Positions 9,169-16,696 of a stretch of DNA of 64,000 nt are shown piece by piece. The translations under genes were made by a program, and so were the position numbers. The stretch covers positions 23,000 to 86,999 of the forward strand of contig JBEKDL010000004.1 in the NCBI GenBank assembly GCA_050014355.1. The letters are read 5' to 3'. Source of the DNA: Fen-1077 sp050014355 (lineage in GTDB: Bacteria > Chloroflexota > Dehalococcoidia > Dehalococcoidales > RBG-16-60-22). The notes under the pieces were generated by a model, which saw only the letters and a program-made list of their open reading frames with translations, searched no databases and was not told where the DNA came from. How positions within the stretch are numbered: the stretch's first letter is position 1; the number at the start of each line of letters is the position of its first letter.

Positions 9169-9201
9169 ACCCTTATGTGAATCATTACATAAGGGTTTTT
9201 T
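9169..9201 (+). terminator. Rho-independent terminator of tRNA-Val
   Basis: A perfect 10-base inverted repeat, ACCCTTATGT (9169-9178) and ACATAAGGGT (9187-9196), with an 8-base loop and a run of T to 9201. Confidence 0.88.
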
Positions 9202-9481
9202 ACTAAAAGTAAGCCCATAACTACTACTACCTCGCTTGTAATTTTCTGGTTGTTGACAATATACTAAATCAATCATTCCGGTTTTCAAGCCTGAACAAGT
9301 GTAGCTGGTTGATATTACCTTATCTGCTGTAAGGAGTACAGGCATCATTGGGCTCATTTCGAATTGACAGTCTCCAGTGATACAAATATTCCGCTATAAA
9401 TCATAAACGAAACGCTCTTGCGAAAAGCAGGTACGCTGAAAATTTTTAAGTTATTATATATGACCAAGAGAGTGTGAAAAG
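9202..9481. other. AT-rich spacer between tRNA-Val and the aconitase-X genes
   Basis: Two short minus-strand frames here lack ribosome-binding sites and family features, and I do not accept them. The composition shifts to AT-rich and stays so through the next two genes. A sequence TTATTATATATG about 20-30 bases before the 9482 start may be the promoter -10 area. No copy of the tRNA 3' end was seen. Confidence 0.4.
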
Positions 9482-10756
9482 ATGTTGTTAACGGATGACG
9501 AAAAACGGATTCTGGACGGCAAGCGAGGTGAGATTGCCCAAAGATGTATGACATTTTTAGTGGATTATGGTGAAGCGGCGGGAGCAGACAAACTGATTGA
9601 TCTGGATGGAACAGTAGATTTGCATCCGGGTTCCGGCTGGGTTGGAGCTTATGATATCAAGCTGGAAGAAATTGCGGAATTGGCCAGAAAAGGTGAAGGA
9701 TTTAAAGTACCTACCTTCTCCGACAAGGCCACTGCGCCTGGCTTTATTGTGGATGGATGGGAAAACTGCGGCGTCCTGCCCAGCAGCGACCCGACCTTTC
9801 ACAAAAAGTGCCTGGAGGACCTCCAACCATATATTGATATGGGAATGGTGCCTACTTTCTCCTGCAACCATTACCTGGTAAGTTCGTTTTGGCCTTCTGT
9901 AGGCCAGCATTGTGCCTGGGTAGAGAGTTCAGCTGTTCCTTGGGTTAACGCCGTTTTAGGGGCCAGAAGTAATTTTGACGGTTGTTTTCAGACGGCGTAT
10001 TTGGGAAAGGTCCCGGCATATGATATGCATCTGACCGAGAACCGCGCGGCGACGGTACTGGTACGCTGTGAGACTGAATTAAAAAGAGATATGGACTATG
10101 ATTTATTCGGTTGGGCGGTTGGAGAAACTCTGGGGTTGAAAGTTCCGGCCTTCGTCGGTATCGGCAGACCAACAACCACTCAACTGGTGAAAATGAATTC
10201 CGCTCTGAACACAGGCGGGCAGGTACGCATGTATCATATTCCCGGAAGAACTCCAGAAGCACCCACCCTGGAAGTGGCGTTTCAAGGGAAGAAACCCAAA
10301 GAGACCATATCCATTACGCGGGATGATTTGAAAAGAGTCTATGAACTGATGAATTACGGTTCCAGCGATGATATTGATTTTGTTTATTTAGGCTGCCCTC
10401 ACTACAATATTGAAGAATTGAGAAAGGTGGCCGGTTTACTTGAGGGTAAGAAATGCCAAACCAGGTTATGGGTAATGACAAACCCTCCCACTTATAAAGT
10501 GGCCGATATGGCAGGGTACCGGGAAAAAATCGAAGATGCAGGGGGCATACTATTATCCGGAACCTGTCCCGGCTTACTCAACGGGGTAGTAATGCCTCCG
10601 TCCGGGGTCCCCAAGGTTATAGCTACGGATGCAGCCAAACAGGACTATTACATTACCGGCCATTGCCATCCAAATAAAGTTCAAGTCCGATACGGTACGA
10701 CGGAAGATTGTGTTGATGCAGCCGTCACGGGAAAATGGAAAGGGGAGTGGAGGTAA
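9482..10756 (+). CDS. Aconitase-X large (catalytic) subunit
   Basis: A 424-residue protein of the AcnX (former DUF521) family of iron-sulfur dehydratases. Three cysteines in family-typical contexts could ligate the cluster: C128 in FSCNHY, C305 in LGCPHYN and C362 in SGTCPG. Characterised two-subunit relatives are archaeal phosphomevalonate dehydratase; fused bacterial forms act on cis-3-hydroxyproline. The substrate here is unknown. The small swivel subunit follows after 7 bases, forming an operon. The ATG at 9482 is preceded by GAGAGTG, a weak site. Base composition and codon choice are more AT-rich than the flanking genes, hinting at acquisition. Confidence 0.85.
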   Translation: MLLTDDEKRILDGKRGEIAQRCMTFLVDYGEAAGADKLIDLDGTVDLHPGSGWVGAYDIKLEEIAELARKGEGFKVPTFSDKATAPGFIVDGWENCGVLPSSDPTFHKKCLEDLQPYIDMGMVPTFSCNHYLVSSFWPSVGQHCAWVESSAVPWVNAVLGARSNFDGCFQTAYLGKVPAYDMHLTENRAATVLVRCETELKRDMDYDLFGWAVGETLGLKVPAFVGIGRPTTTQLVKMNSALNTGGQVRMYHIPGRTPEAPTLEVAFQGKKPKETISITRDDLKRVYELMNYGSSDDIDFVYLGCPHYNIEELRKVAGLLEGKKCQTRLWVMTNPPTYKVADMAGYREKIEDAGGILLSGTCPGLLNGVVMPPSGVPKVIATDAAKQDYYITGHCHPNKVQVRYGTTEDCVDAAVTGKWKGEWR

Positions 10757-10763
10757 GCATCTA

Positions 10764-11192
10764 ATGAATAAGCAAGCAAATAAAATTATTCTCAAGGGAA
10801 GAAAAGTAATAGGCGGAATTGCCCAGGGTGAAGCGCTGGTATCCAAAATGCCCTTAATGGGTTGGGGCAACGTTGATTCAAAAAATGGTTATACCGTAGA
10901 AAGAAACCATCCCCTTTACGAAGTTCCCTATAAAGGAAAGGTGCTGGTTTTCACTGAACCGAGGGGTTCCGGCGGCTTTGTGGGGTATGGCAGGTCTCGG
11001 CTTTTCGGCACTAACCCTGCAGCTTTCCTCTACAGAAAGGGGAATAATCTAACCGTCTTCGCGGCCATGGTAATGAATGTGCCTACAGTCACCGATTTTG
11101 ACCAAGACCCTACTGAAGTCATTGAAACCGGAGACTACGTTATTGTGAATGGGGATAGGGGGATTGTTGAGGTGATAAAAAAAACTAGATAG
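10764..11192 (+). CDS. Aconitase-X small (swivel) subunit
   Basis: A 142-residue protein of the former DUF126 family, the swivelling domain that closes the active site of two-subunit AcnX enzymes. The substrate-binding loop EPRGSGGFVGYG is followed by NPAAFLYRKG and a C-terminal ETGDYVIVNGDRGIVEV beta structure typical of aconitase swivel domains. I place the start at ATG 10764, with GGAGG 11 bases upstream. A longer frame reaching back to 10629 merely overlaps the large subunit. It acts with the 9482 product. No further pathway gene lies alongside, so the context does not reveal the substrate. Confidence 0.85.
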   Translation: MNKQANKIILKGRKVIGGIAQGEALVSKMPLMGWGNVDSKNGYTVERNHPLYEVPYKGKVLVFTEPRGSGGFVGYGRSRLFGTNPAAFLYRKGNNLTVFAAMVMNVPTVTDFDQDPTEVIETGDYVIVNGDRGIVEVIKKTR

Positions 11193-11243
11193 TAGCGGCG
11201 AGAGCATCGCAGGGATTAGACTGATGGGAAATCTGCCTTGGGC

Positions 11244-11261
11244 ATCAGGTCAAATCCTGAT
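11244..11261. other. Small hairpin downstream of the aconitase-X genes
   Basis: ATCAGG and CCTGAT pair around a 6-base loop. There is no following T run, so it is a poor terminator. The loop superficially resembles a tRNA T arm, but no cloverleaf can be built. The rest of the 11193-11371 spacer shows nothing else. Confidence 0.3.
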
Positions 11262-11371
11262 ATCTCGATGTGACAGCCTAGTACGTGGGTACACTTTCGG
11301 CAGGCAGAATTCCCTCTTTTTCAATGGTTACTCCGGCAACGCTTTGGCCTTAAATGATGAAGGGTTGAATT

Positions 11372-12040
11372 CTAATACTTGGAAGCCCCTATCTCCTCCA
11401 TCTTCCCGGTAACGATGAAGACGACCCGCTCACAGATGTTGGTGACCCTATCGGCGGCGCGTTCCAGATTATGAGCTACCCATATAAGGCGCGTGGCACG
11501 GGTAATTGTCTTCGGGTCTTCCGCCATGAAAATAAGCAGTTCCCGGAACACCTGGTCGTACAGGTGGTCAACCGTATCATCTTCGGTAGCGATTTTCCTG
11601 GCGGCTTCGGCGTCCCGGTTGATAAAAGCGTCCAGGCTGCGGTGGAGCATGTCGACCGTCCGCTCCGCCATGCGGGGTATATCGATATACGGCTTGAGAG
11701 GCGGCTCGTCACCAATCATGATTACAATCCGGGCAATGCCCACCGCGTAGTCGCCGATACGCTCTATCTCGGTAGTAATATTGAGCATGGCGATGATAGT
11801 GCGCAGATCACCGGCCATCGGCTGCTGTGTCGCTATCAGCTCGATACATTTCTCTTCAATTTCGAATCGCTTGCCATTCACCTTCTGGTCTTCGTTAACA
11901 ACCTGGTGGGCCAGCTCCAGATCCCGGTTTTTTAAAGCGTCGACCGAGCGGAGCAGAGCCTTGTTCACCATGCTTCCCATGGCCAGGATATCGTCCTGAA
12001 TTTCCCTTAATTGCTTGTGAAAAGCCGTTCTCATGTCCAT
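11372..12040 (-). CDS. phoU: Phosphate-specific transport accessory protein PhoU
   Basis: A 222-residue all-helical protein with two tandem three-helix PhoU repeats. Each carries the metal-binding E/D-xxx-D pattern: first repeat around residues 70-90 with ITTEIERIGDYAVGIA, second with WVAHNLERAADRVTNICERVVF. PhoU couples Pst activity to PhoR signalling, keeping the kinase quiet when phosphate is plentiful. It is the last gene of a minus-strand operon arsC-pstS-pstC-pstA-pstB-phoU, 19 bases after pstB. The length is normal. Control is expected through the Pho-box-like site at 16647-16685. Confidence 0.95.
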   Translation of the reverse strand: MDMRTAFHKQLREIQDDILAMGSMVNKALLRSVDALKNRDLELAHQVVNEDQKVNGKRFEIEEKCIELIATQQPMAGDLRTIIAMLNITTEIERIGDYAVGIARIVIMIGDEPPLKPYIDIPRMAERTVDMLHRSLDAFINRDAEAARKIATEDDTVDHLYDQVFRELLIFMAEDPKTITRATRLIWVAHNLERAADRVTNICERVVFIVTGKMEEIGASKY

Positions 12041-12059
12041 GTGTGTCCTCCAAACAAGA

Positions 12060-12899
12060 CTACCCGAACCGCCCGGTGATATAGTCCTCGGTGCGCTTAT
12101 CTTTAGGGTTCGTAAACAGTTGTGAGGTCTTCCCGTATTCCACCAGTATACCGGCGCGGTCGGTGTCCATCAAGAAGAAAGCGGCCATCTCGGATACCCG
12201 CGCCGCCTGCTGCATGTTGTGGGTAACGATGACGAGGGTGTATTGTTCCGCCAGACTCCTCATCAGGTCCTCGATTTTGAGCGTGGCCGCCGGGTCCAGG
12301 GAGCTACACGGCTCATCCAGCAGTATTATCTCCGGCTCCACGGCCAGGGCCCGGGCGATGCACAGACGCTGCTGCTGGCCACCCGAAAGACAGGATCCGG
12401 ACTCATTGAGCTTGTGTTTCACCTCGTCCCAGAGCGCCGCCTGGCGCAGACTACGCTCCACGACCTCTTCCAGCTCCCATCTTCGACTCCAGAGTCGGGT
12501 TAACCGGAGGCCTGCCGCCACGTTATCGAAAACGGACATGGTAGGAAAGGTGGTTGGCTTCTGGAAGACCATCCCGATGCGCCGCCGGATGACCACGGGG
12601 TCGACATCGCGGGCATAAATATCTTTACCGTCCAGTAATATGCAGCCTTCGACCCGTCCGCCGTGCGAGACTTCATGCATGCGGTTGAGACAGCGGATGA
12701 AGGTGGACTTGCCGCAACCCGAGGGCCCGATGATGGCGGTGATGGCCTGCGACTTGATGCTCATGCTGATTTGTTTGACGGCCAGAGTATTCCCGTACCA
12801 GGCGCTCAAGCCCTGGACCTCCAGGATGCCTTTCTTGTCTTCAACATCAGCCACGCCAGTCTTACATTGTGCGTTTTCGTTAACCAGGTTATTTATCAT
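12060..12899 (-). CDS. pstB: Phosphate ABC transporter ATP-binding protein
   Basis: A 279-residue ATPase of the high-affinity phosphate importer. The Walker A motif is GPSGCGKST (about residues 58-66), the signature [15 protein letters not shown], Walker [14 protein letters not shown], and the switch histidine [12 protein letters not shown]. It has an N-terminal extension of about 25 residues compared with the shortest PstB proteins. It lies between pstA and phoU in the operon and energises the PstA/PstC channel on the cytoplasmic face. One residue is unusual: [15 protein letters not shown] has Leu-Cys where most PstB proteins have Val-Cys or Leu-Val. Confidence 0.95.
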   Translation of the reverse strand: MINNLVNENAQCKTGVADVEDKKGILEVQGLSAWYGNTLAVKQISMSIKSQAITAIIGPSGCGKSTFIRCLNRMHEVSHGGRVEGCILLDGKDIYARDVDPVVIRRRIGMVFQKPTTFPTMSVFDNVAAGLRLTRLWSRRWELEEVVERSLRQAALWDEVKHKLNESGSCLSGGQQQRLCIARALAVEPEIILLDEPCSSLDPAATLKIEDLMRSLAEQYTLVIVTHNMQQAARVSEMAAFFLMDTDRAGILVEYGKTSQLFTNPKDKRTEDYITGRFG

Positions 12900-12937
12900 A
12901 ACATTTTCCTTCCCTTCTATAAATCACCACTCATGAC

Positions 12938-13786
12938 TCATGTACGCCCCCGGTTGCTAATCCAGCGCACCAGGATGCTTATGCCCAGGACCAGCAGTAC
13001 CAGCAGAAAAGCGCCGGCCCAGGCCTGCTGCTGCTGGTCAGGATAAGGTGACAGAGCATAGTGGTATATCTGCAGCGGCAGGGCGGTAATTGGCTTTAAG
13101 AAACCTGCGAAGCCGAAGTTGTTGCCAAGCGCGGTGAAAAGAAGCGGCGCGGTCTCTCCGGCGATTCTGGCTATCGCCAGCATTATTCCGGTCACGATTC
13201 CAGTGAGCGCGCCCGGCACGATGACACCCAGGACTGCTCTCCACCTGGTGATGCCCAGGGCCAGCGCCGCCTCGCGCATCGAGTTAGGCACCAGGCGCAA
13301 TGATTCTTCGGCGGTGCGGGCGACGATGGGAATCATGATGATAGCCAGCGCCACGCCCGCGGAAAACGCCGAGTAAGAGTGCATGGGCTTCACCACGATA
13401 GCGTAAGCGAAAACGCCAACCACTATCGAAGGAACACCGGCCAGAATGTCAGCCATAAATCTAATCGAGGCTGCCACCCTCGGGCCGGAGAATTCGGCCA
13501 GAAAAATACCCGCCATCATCCCCACCGGCAGGGCGAGCACGGATGCCAGGATGACCAGGATAAAAGTGCCGATAATCTCATTCCGCATTCCCCCGCCGAC
13601 CTCCCCCACCGGCTTGGCGGCCTGGGTAAGGAAATTAAGATTGAGAGCAGCGATGCCATGAGCCAGCGTGTAACCCAGGATAAGGGCCAGTATCAGGATG
13701 CCCAGCCCGGCGGCGCCGCTGCACAGGCCGAGCATCACCCGGTTGAACCATTTACGGCGCCAATAACCACGTTCTGACATCGTCAT
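12938..13786 (-). CDS. pstA: Phosphate ABC transporter permease PstA
   Basis: A 282-residue six-helix permease. The first membrane segment is at about residues 18-42. The ABC-permease EAA-like loop reads SMREAALALGITRWRAVLGVIVPGALTGI (around residues 190-218). The start is ATG 13784-13786, overlapping the pstC stop as ATGA, so the two are translationally coupled; a longer open frame upstream is only a shadow inside pstC. With PstC it forms the phosphate channel in the cytoplasmic membrane. Length and motifs are ordinary for the family. Confidence 0.94.
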   Translation of the reverse strand: MTMSERGYWRRKWFNRVMLGLCSGAAGLGILILALILGYTLAHGIAALNLNFLTQAAKPVGEVGGGMRNEIIGTFILVILASVLALPVGMMAGIFLAEFSGPRVAASIRFMADILAGVPSIVVGVFAYAIVVKPMHSYSAFSAGVALAIIMIPIVARTAEESLRLVPNSMREAALALGITRWRAVLGVIVPGALTGIVTGIMLAIARIAGETAPLLFTALGNNFGFAGFLKPITALPLQIYHYALSPYPDQQQQAWAGAFLLVLLVLGISILVRWISNRGRT

Positions 13787-14829
13787 TCTTTGGCCGCCTT
13801 TACCGCAGTCATACGCCACACCAGCAAGCGGGCCACTACGTTCACCAGAAGCGTCACCCCGAAGAGTACCAGCGCCAGTTCCACCAGACTGCCGATAAAG
13901 ACGCCGCTGGAAGCCTCGCTGAACTCGCTGGCTATCTTGCTGGCGATGGTGGCGCCCGGGGAAAAAAGGGAGGGCGTCAGTTTGTAAGCGTTGCCGATGA
14001 CCATGGTCGCCGCCATCGTTTCGCCGAGGGCGCGCCCCAGCCCCAGGATTACGGCGCCCACCAGTCCCGAACGGCAATAGGGCAGCACTGCCTGGCGGAT
14101 TGCTTCCCAGCGCGTCGCTCCAAGAGCAAAAATGGCCTCGCGTTGTTCATTGGGGACAGCCCTCATGGCGTCGCGGCTCACTGCGGTGATAATAGGGATA
14201 ATCATGATAGCGAGGATGATTCCGGCGGCCAGAAAACCGACACCGAACGGCGGGCCCTGGAACAAAGGCAGAAATCCGATATGGCTGCCGAGCCAGCTTT
14301 CGATAGGCTTCCTGACAAAAGGCACGAGCACGAAGAGCCCCCAGAGCCCGATGACGACGCTGGGTATCGCGGCCAGCATCTCGATGACCAGCGAGGCTGG
14401 CCCCCTTAACCACGACGGCGCCAGCTCCACCAGGAAAATGGCCGCCCCCAGGCTTATCGGCACGGCAATGAGCAGGCCGATTATTGAGCTTAAAAGCGTC
14501 CCGTAGATGGCCGGAAGGGCTCCGAAAGCCTGCCGCACCGGGTCCCATGTAGAGCTGCCAATAAAAGAAAGCCCGAACCGGCTGATGGCCGGCCAGGCAT
14601 CTATGAAAAGAATGATAACCAGCCCGATGAGAAGCACGACTATCACTACGGCAAAAACGAGTGTGAGGTTGGAGAAAACCCGGTCACTGAACCCTGAACG
14701 GCGAATAAATCCCCAGCCTTTCACTCGTGCCGGTGATAGGACAGCTTCATGATGCTCCGTCGCTCTCAAGCTCTCTCTTTTTACCTCCCGCAAACAGGGA
14801 AATGCAGGAGGACTTTGCCCTTCCTGCAC
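13783..14829 (-). CDS. pstC: Phosphate ABC transporter permease PstC
   Basis: A 348-residue permease with six membrane helices; the first is at about residues 54-77 (LTLVFAVVIVVLLIGLVIIL). The EAA-like loop NEQREAIFALGATRWEAIRQAVLPYCRSGLVGAV couples to PstB. A hydrophilic N-terminal leader of about 50 residues is longer than usual, so the GTG start at 14829 may be upstream of the true one. It follows pstS by 33 bases and overlaps pstA by 4 bases. PstC is the second channel subunit of the phosphate importer. Confidence 0.92.
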   Translation of the reverse strand: MQEGQSPPAFPCLREVKRESLRATEHHEAVLSPARVKGWGFIRRSGFSDRVFSNLTLVFAVVIVVLLIGLVIILFIDAWPAISRFGLSFIGSSTWDPVRQAFGALPAIYGTLLSSIIGLLIAVPISLGAAIFLVELAPSWLRGPASLVIEMLAAIPSVVIGLWGLFVLVPFVRKPIESWLGSHIGFLPLFQGPPFGVGFLAAGIILAIMIIPIITAVSRDAMRAVPNEQREAIFALGATRWEAIRQAVLPYCRSGLVGAVILGLGRALGETMAATMVIGNAYKLTPSLFSPGATIASKIASEFSEASSGVFIGSLVELALVLFGVTLLVNVVARLLVWRMTAVKAAKE

Positions 14830-14862
14830 GCCCCCGGGACTATTAAAGTGTATCTTTATCGT

Positions 14863-16101
14863 CTACCGGCTTAGTAAAGACTGCCCCTGATACTTGATGG
14901 AGAGTATCTCGTTCTCGGCCTTGGCTACGGCGGCGCTGGATAGCGGCGCGTAGTCGAGCGCGGCGCTATATTGTTGCCCGTCGTGTATCGCCCACCAGAG
15001 CATATTAACCAGTGCCTGGCCTTTTACCTTATCGGTCTGGTTAACGTAGGCCAGTATCCAGGTGAAGCCGCATATCGGGTAAGCATCCGGATTTGTCGAG
15101 TTGGTAATCATTACCTTCATGTCGTCGGGTAAAGTGATGCCCTCCGACGCTTTGGTTGTGCCTGCTAGGCTGGGAGCTTCATAGTTCCCGGCCACGTTCT
15201 TCAGCAGCGCCCAGGGTATTTTGTTCTGCTCGGCGTAAGCCAGCTCGACGTAGCCGATGGCGCCTGTTATCTGCTGCACCTGGCCGGCCACGCCCGCGTT
15301 CCCTTGACCGCCGATATCGCCCGGCCAGTTGACTGCCGTGGCATTACCCACCTTGGTGCTCCAGTCGGTGCTTACCTTGGAAAGGTAGTTAGTGAAGATG
15401 TAGGTCGTGCCGGAACCATCGGACCGGTGTACCACGGCGATAGGGGTATTGGGAAGAGTCAAACCGGGGTTAAGGGCGGTTATCTGCGGGTCGTTCCAGG
15501 TAGTTATCGTCTTGAGATAAATTTTCGCCAGGACATCGCCGGTGAGCTTGATTTGCCCCGAGGCGATATTAGGCAGGTTATAGACGATGGCGACCGCGCC
15601 GCTGGTCATGGGAATATGCAGTATTGGGCCTCCCGCGGTCTCCGCCGCTTTTTGCTGGTCAGCCGTCATGATGGCGTCACTGGCGCCGAAGTCGACGGTG
15701 CCCGCGGTAATCTGGTTGATGCCGGCGCCGGAACCGACCGCCGCATAGTTTATCTTCGCGCCCGAGGTATAGTAGTATTCGCTGAACCATTTGGTGTATA
15801 AAGGCGCCGGGAATGTTCCCCCTGCGCCATTCAGATTGACCGGCTGCGTTAACACGGTAGCCGGGGTTACCGTCGGCTTGGCCGTCGTCGGTGCCGGGGT
15901 GGTAGCCGGAGCGGTCGTCGTTGGTACCACGGTCGTGGGCGGTGAAGTCACCGTCGGCGTCGTGGTGATTGGTTTGGTCGTAGTAGGGGTCGTGGTGGTA
16001 GAGGTAGCTGCAGTGGTATTACTGGTACAGCCAGCAATAGTTAAGGCTGTAACCATGATGAATACCAGTGGCAAGAACCATTTTTTAACAGATTTGAACA
16101 A
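14863..16101 (-). CDS. pstS: Phosphate-binding lipoprotein PstS
   Basis: A 412-residue solute-binding lipoprotein. It has a signal peptide with lipobox TIAGC (lipid-modified Cys25), then a Thr/Pro/Val-rich linker at about residues 27-85, then the binding domain starting NLNGAGGTFPAPLYTKWFSEY. The family ligand segment HRSDGSGTTYIFTNYL is present. The long low-complexity tether suggests the protein projects through a thick surface layer. The start is TTG 16101 with AAGGAG 9 bases upstream. It sits between arsC and pstC in the Pho-regulated operon. Confidence 0.94.
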   Translation of the reverse strand: MFKSVKKWFLPLVFIMVTALTIAGCTSNTTAATSTTTTPTTTKPITTTPTVTSPPTTVVPTTTAPATTPAPTTAKPTVTPATVLTQPVNLNGAGGTFPAPLYTKWFSEYYYTSGAKINYAAVGSGAGINQITAGTVDFGASDAIMTADQQKAAETAGGPILHIPMTSGAVAIVYNLPNIASGQIKLTGDVLAKIYLKTITTWNDPQITALNPGLTLPNTPIAVVHRSDGSGTTYIFTNYLSKVSTDWSTKVGNATAVNWPGDIGGQGNAGVAGQVQQITGAIGYVELAYAEQNKIPWALLKNVAGNYEAPSLAGTTKASEGITLPDDMKVMITNSTNPDAYPICGFTWILAYVNQTDKVKGQALVNMLWWAIHDGQQYSAALDYAPLSSAAVAKAENEILSIKYQGQSLLSR

Positions 16102-16125
16102 CTTATTTCTCCTTTTCTTTAAGGA

Positions 16126-16623
16126 CTATAGTGAAATTTTCCATTTTTCATCCCTTTTTAATTCTATAGAAACCGAATGAGATTCGGGTTGATTTAAGCC
16201 TGAACCGGAGTTTTTTGATGGTGCTACATTTATCTCTTCAATCAGAGCTTGAACTTTTTTCCTGATGATATCTCTTATTTCCCTGACCTCGCCGATGGCC
16301 TTCCCTTCCGGGTCTTCAATTTGCCAGTCTTCCGCGGGGACGAAGCTGGCGGGGCAGACCTTTTCCGCGCCGCACCCCATGGTGATAACACGGTCAGCGC
16401 TTTTCATCATCTGGAATGTAATCATCTTGGGTTTTTTACGGCTGACATCCAGGCCGACTTCACGCATAACCCGGACTACCGTAGGATTGATTTCCGGGGC
16501 CGGCTGGGTCCCGGCTGAAGAAGCTGACGCATTTTCTGCTGCGAGGTAGTTGAAAAAGGCTTCCGCCATCTGGCTGCGGCCAGAGTTATGGACACATACA
16601 AACAGCACCTTTTTCTTATCCAT
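16126..16623 (-). CDS. arsC: Arsenate reductase, thioredoxin-coupled (LMW-phosphatase fold)
   Basis: A 165-residue protein of the low-molecular-weight phosphatase fold. The P-loop CVHNSGRSQ has nucleophile Cys10. A cysteine pair, C84 and C90 (TMGCGAEKVC), lies where the thioredoxin-dependent arsenate reductases carry their resolving cysteines, and a general-acid DP occurs at residues 104-105. The three-cysteine set favours arsenate reduction to arsenite over a phosphatase role. A tail of about 30 residues after 135 is extra. It is the first gene of the pst operon, 24 bases before pstS, and directly downstream of the Pho-box-like repeats, so it should be induced with phosphate uptake. Confidence 0.85.
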   Translation of the reverse strand: MDKKKVLFVCVHNSGRSQMAEAFFNYLAAENASASSAGTQPAPEINPTVVRVMREVGLDVSRKKPKMITFQMMKSADRVITMGCGAEKVCPASFVPAEDWQIEDPEGKAIGEVREIRDIIRKKVQALIEEINVAPSKNSGSGLNQPESHSVSIELKRDEKWKISL

Positions 16624-16646
16624 CTAATAATAGTCTAAGGGGTAGA

Positions 16647-16685
16647 GTTTAAAGACGGATTAAGGGTGTGTTAAGGTTGTGTTAA
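16647..16685 (-). promoter_or_regulatory. Pho-box-like array: four direct repeats at 11-bp spacing
   Basis: On the plus strand GTTTAA (16647), GATTAA (16658), TGTTAA (16669) and TGTTAA (16680) begin exactly 11 bases apart. On the minus strand they read TTAACA-N5-TTAACA-N5-TTAATC-N5-TTAAAC. This matches the direct-repeat architecture of PhoP/PhoB sites (one repeat per helical turn). It lies 24-62 bases upstream of arsC, the first gene of the pst operon, and just after the end of phoR. Confidence 0.8.
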
Positions 16686-16696
16686 ATTTTGGGGGG

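Noticed and set aside
9157..9554. Two minus-strand open frames (9157-9357 and 9354-9554)
   Set aside because: They run through a terminator and into the acnX start, without ribosome-binding sites or family motifs.
11220..11270. A second tRNA or tRNA-like structure near 11244
   Set aside because: Only a T-arm-like hairpin can be drawn; no acceptor, D or anticodon stems match.
12938..14077. A 379-residue PstA
   Set aside because: The first about 97 codons are an out-of-frame shadow of pstC; the true start at 13786 overlaps the pstC stop.
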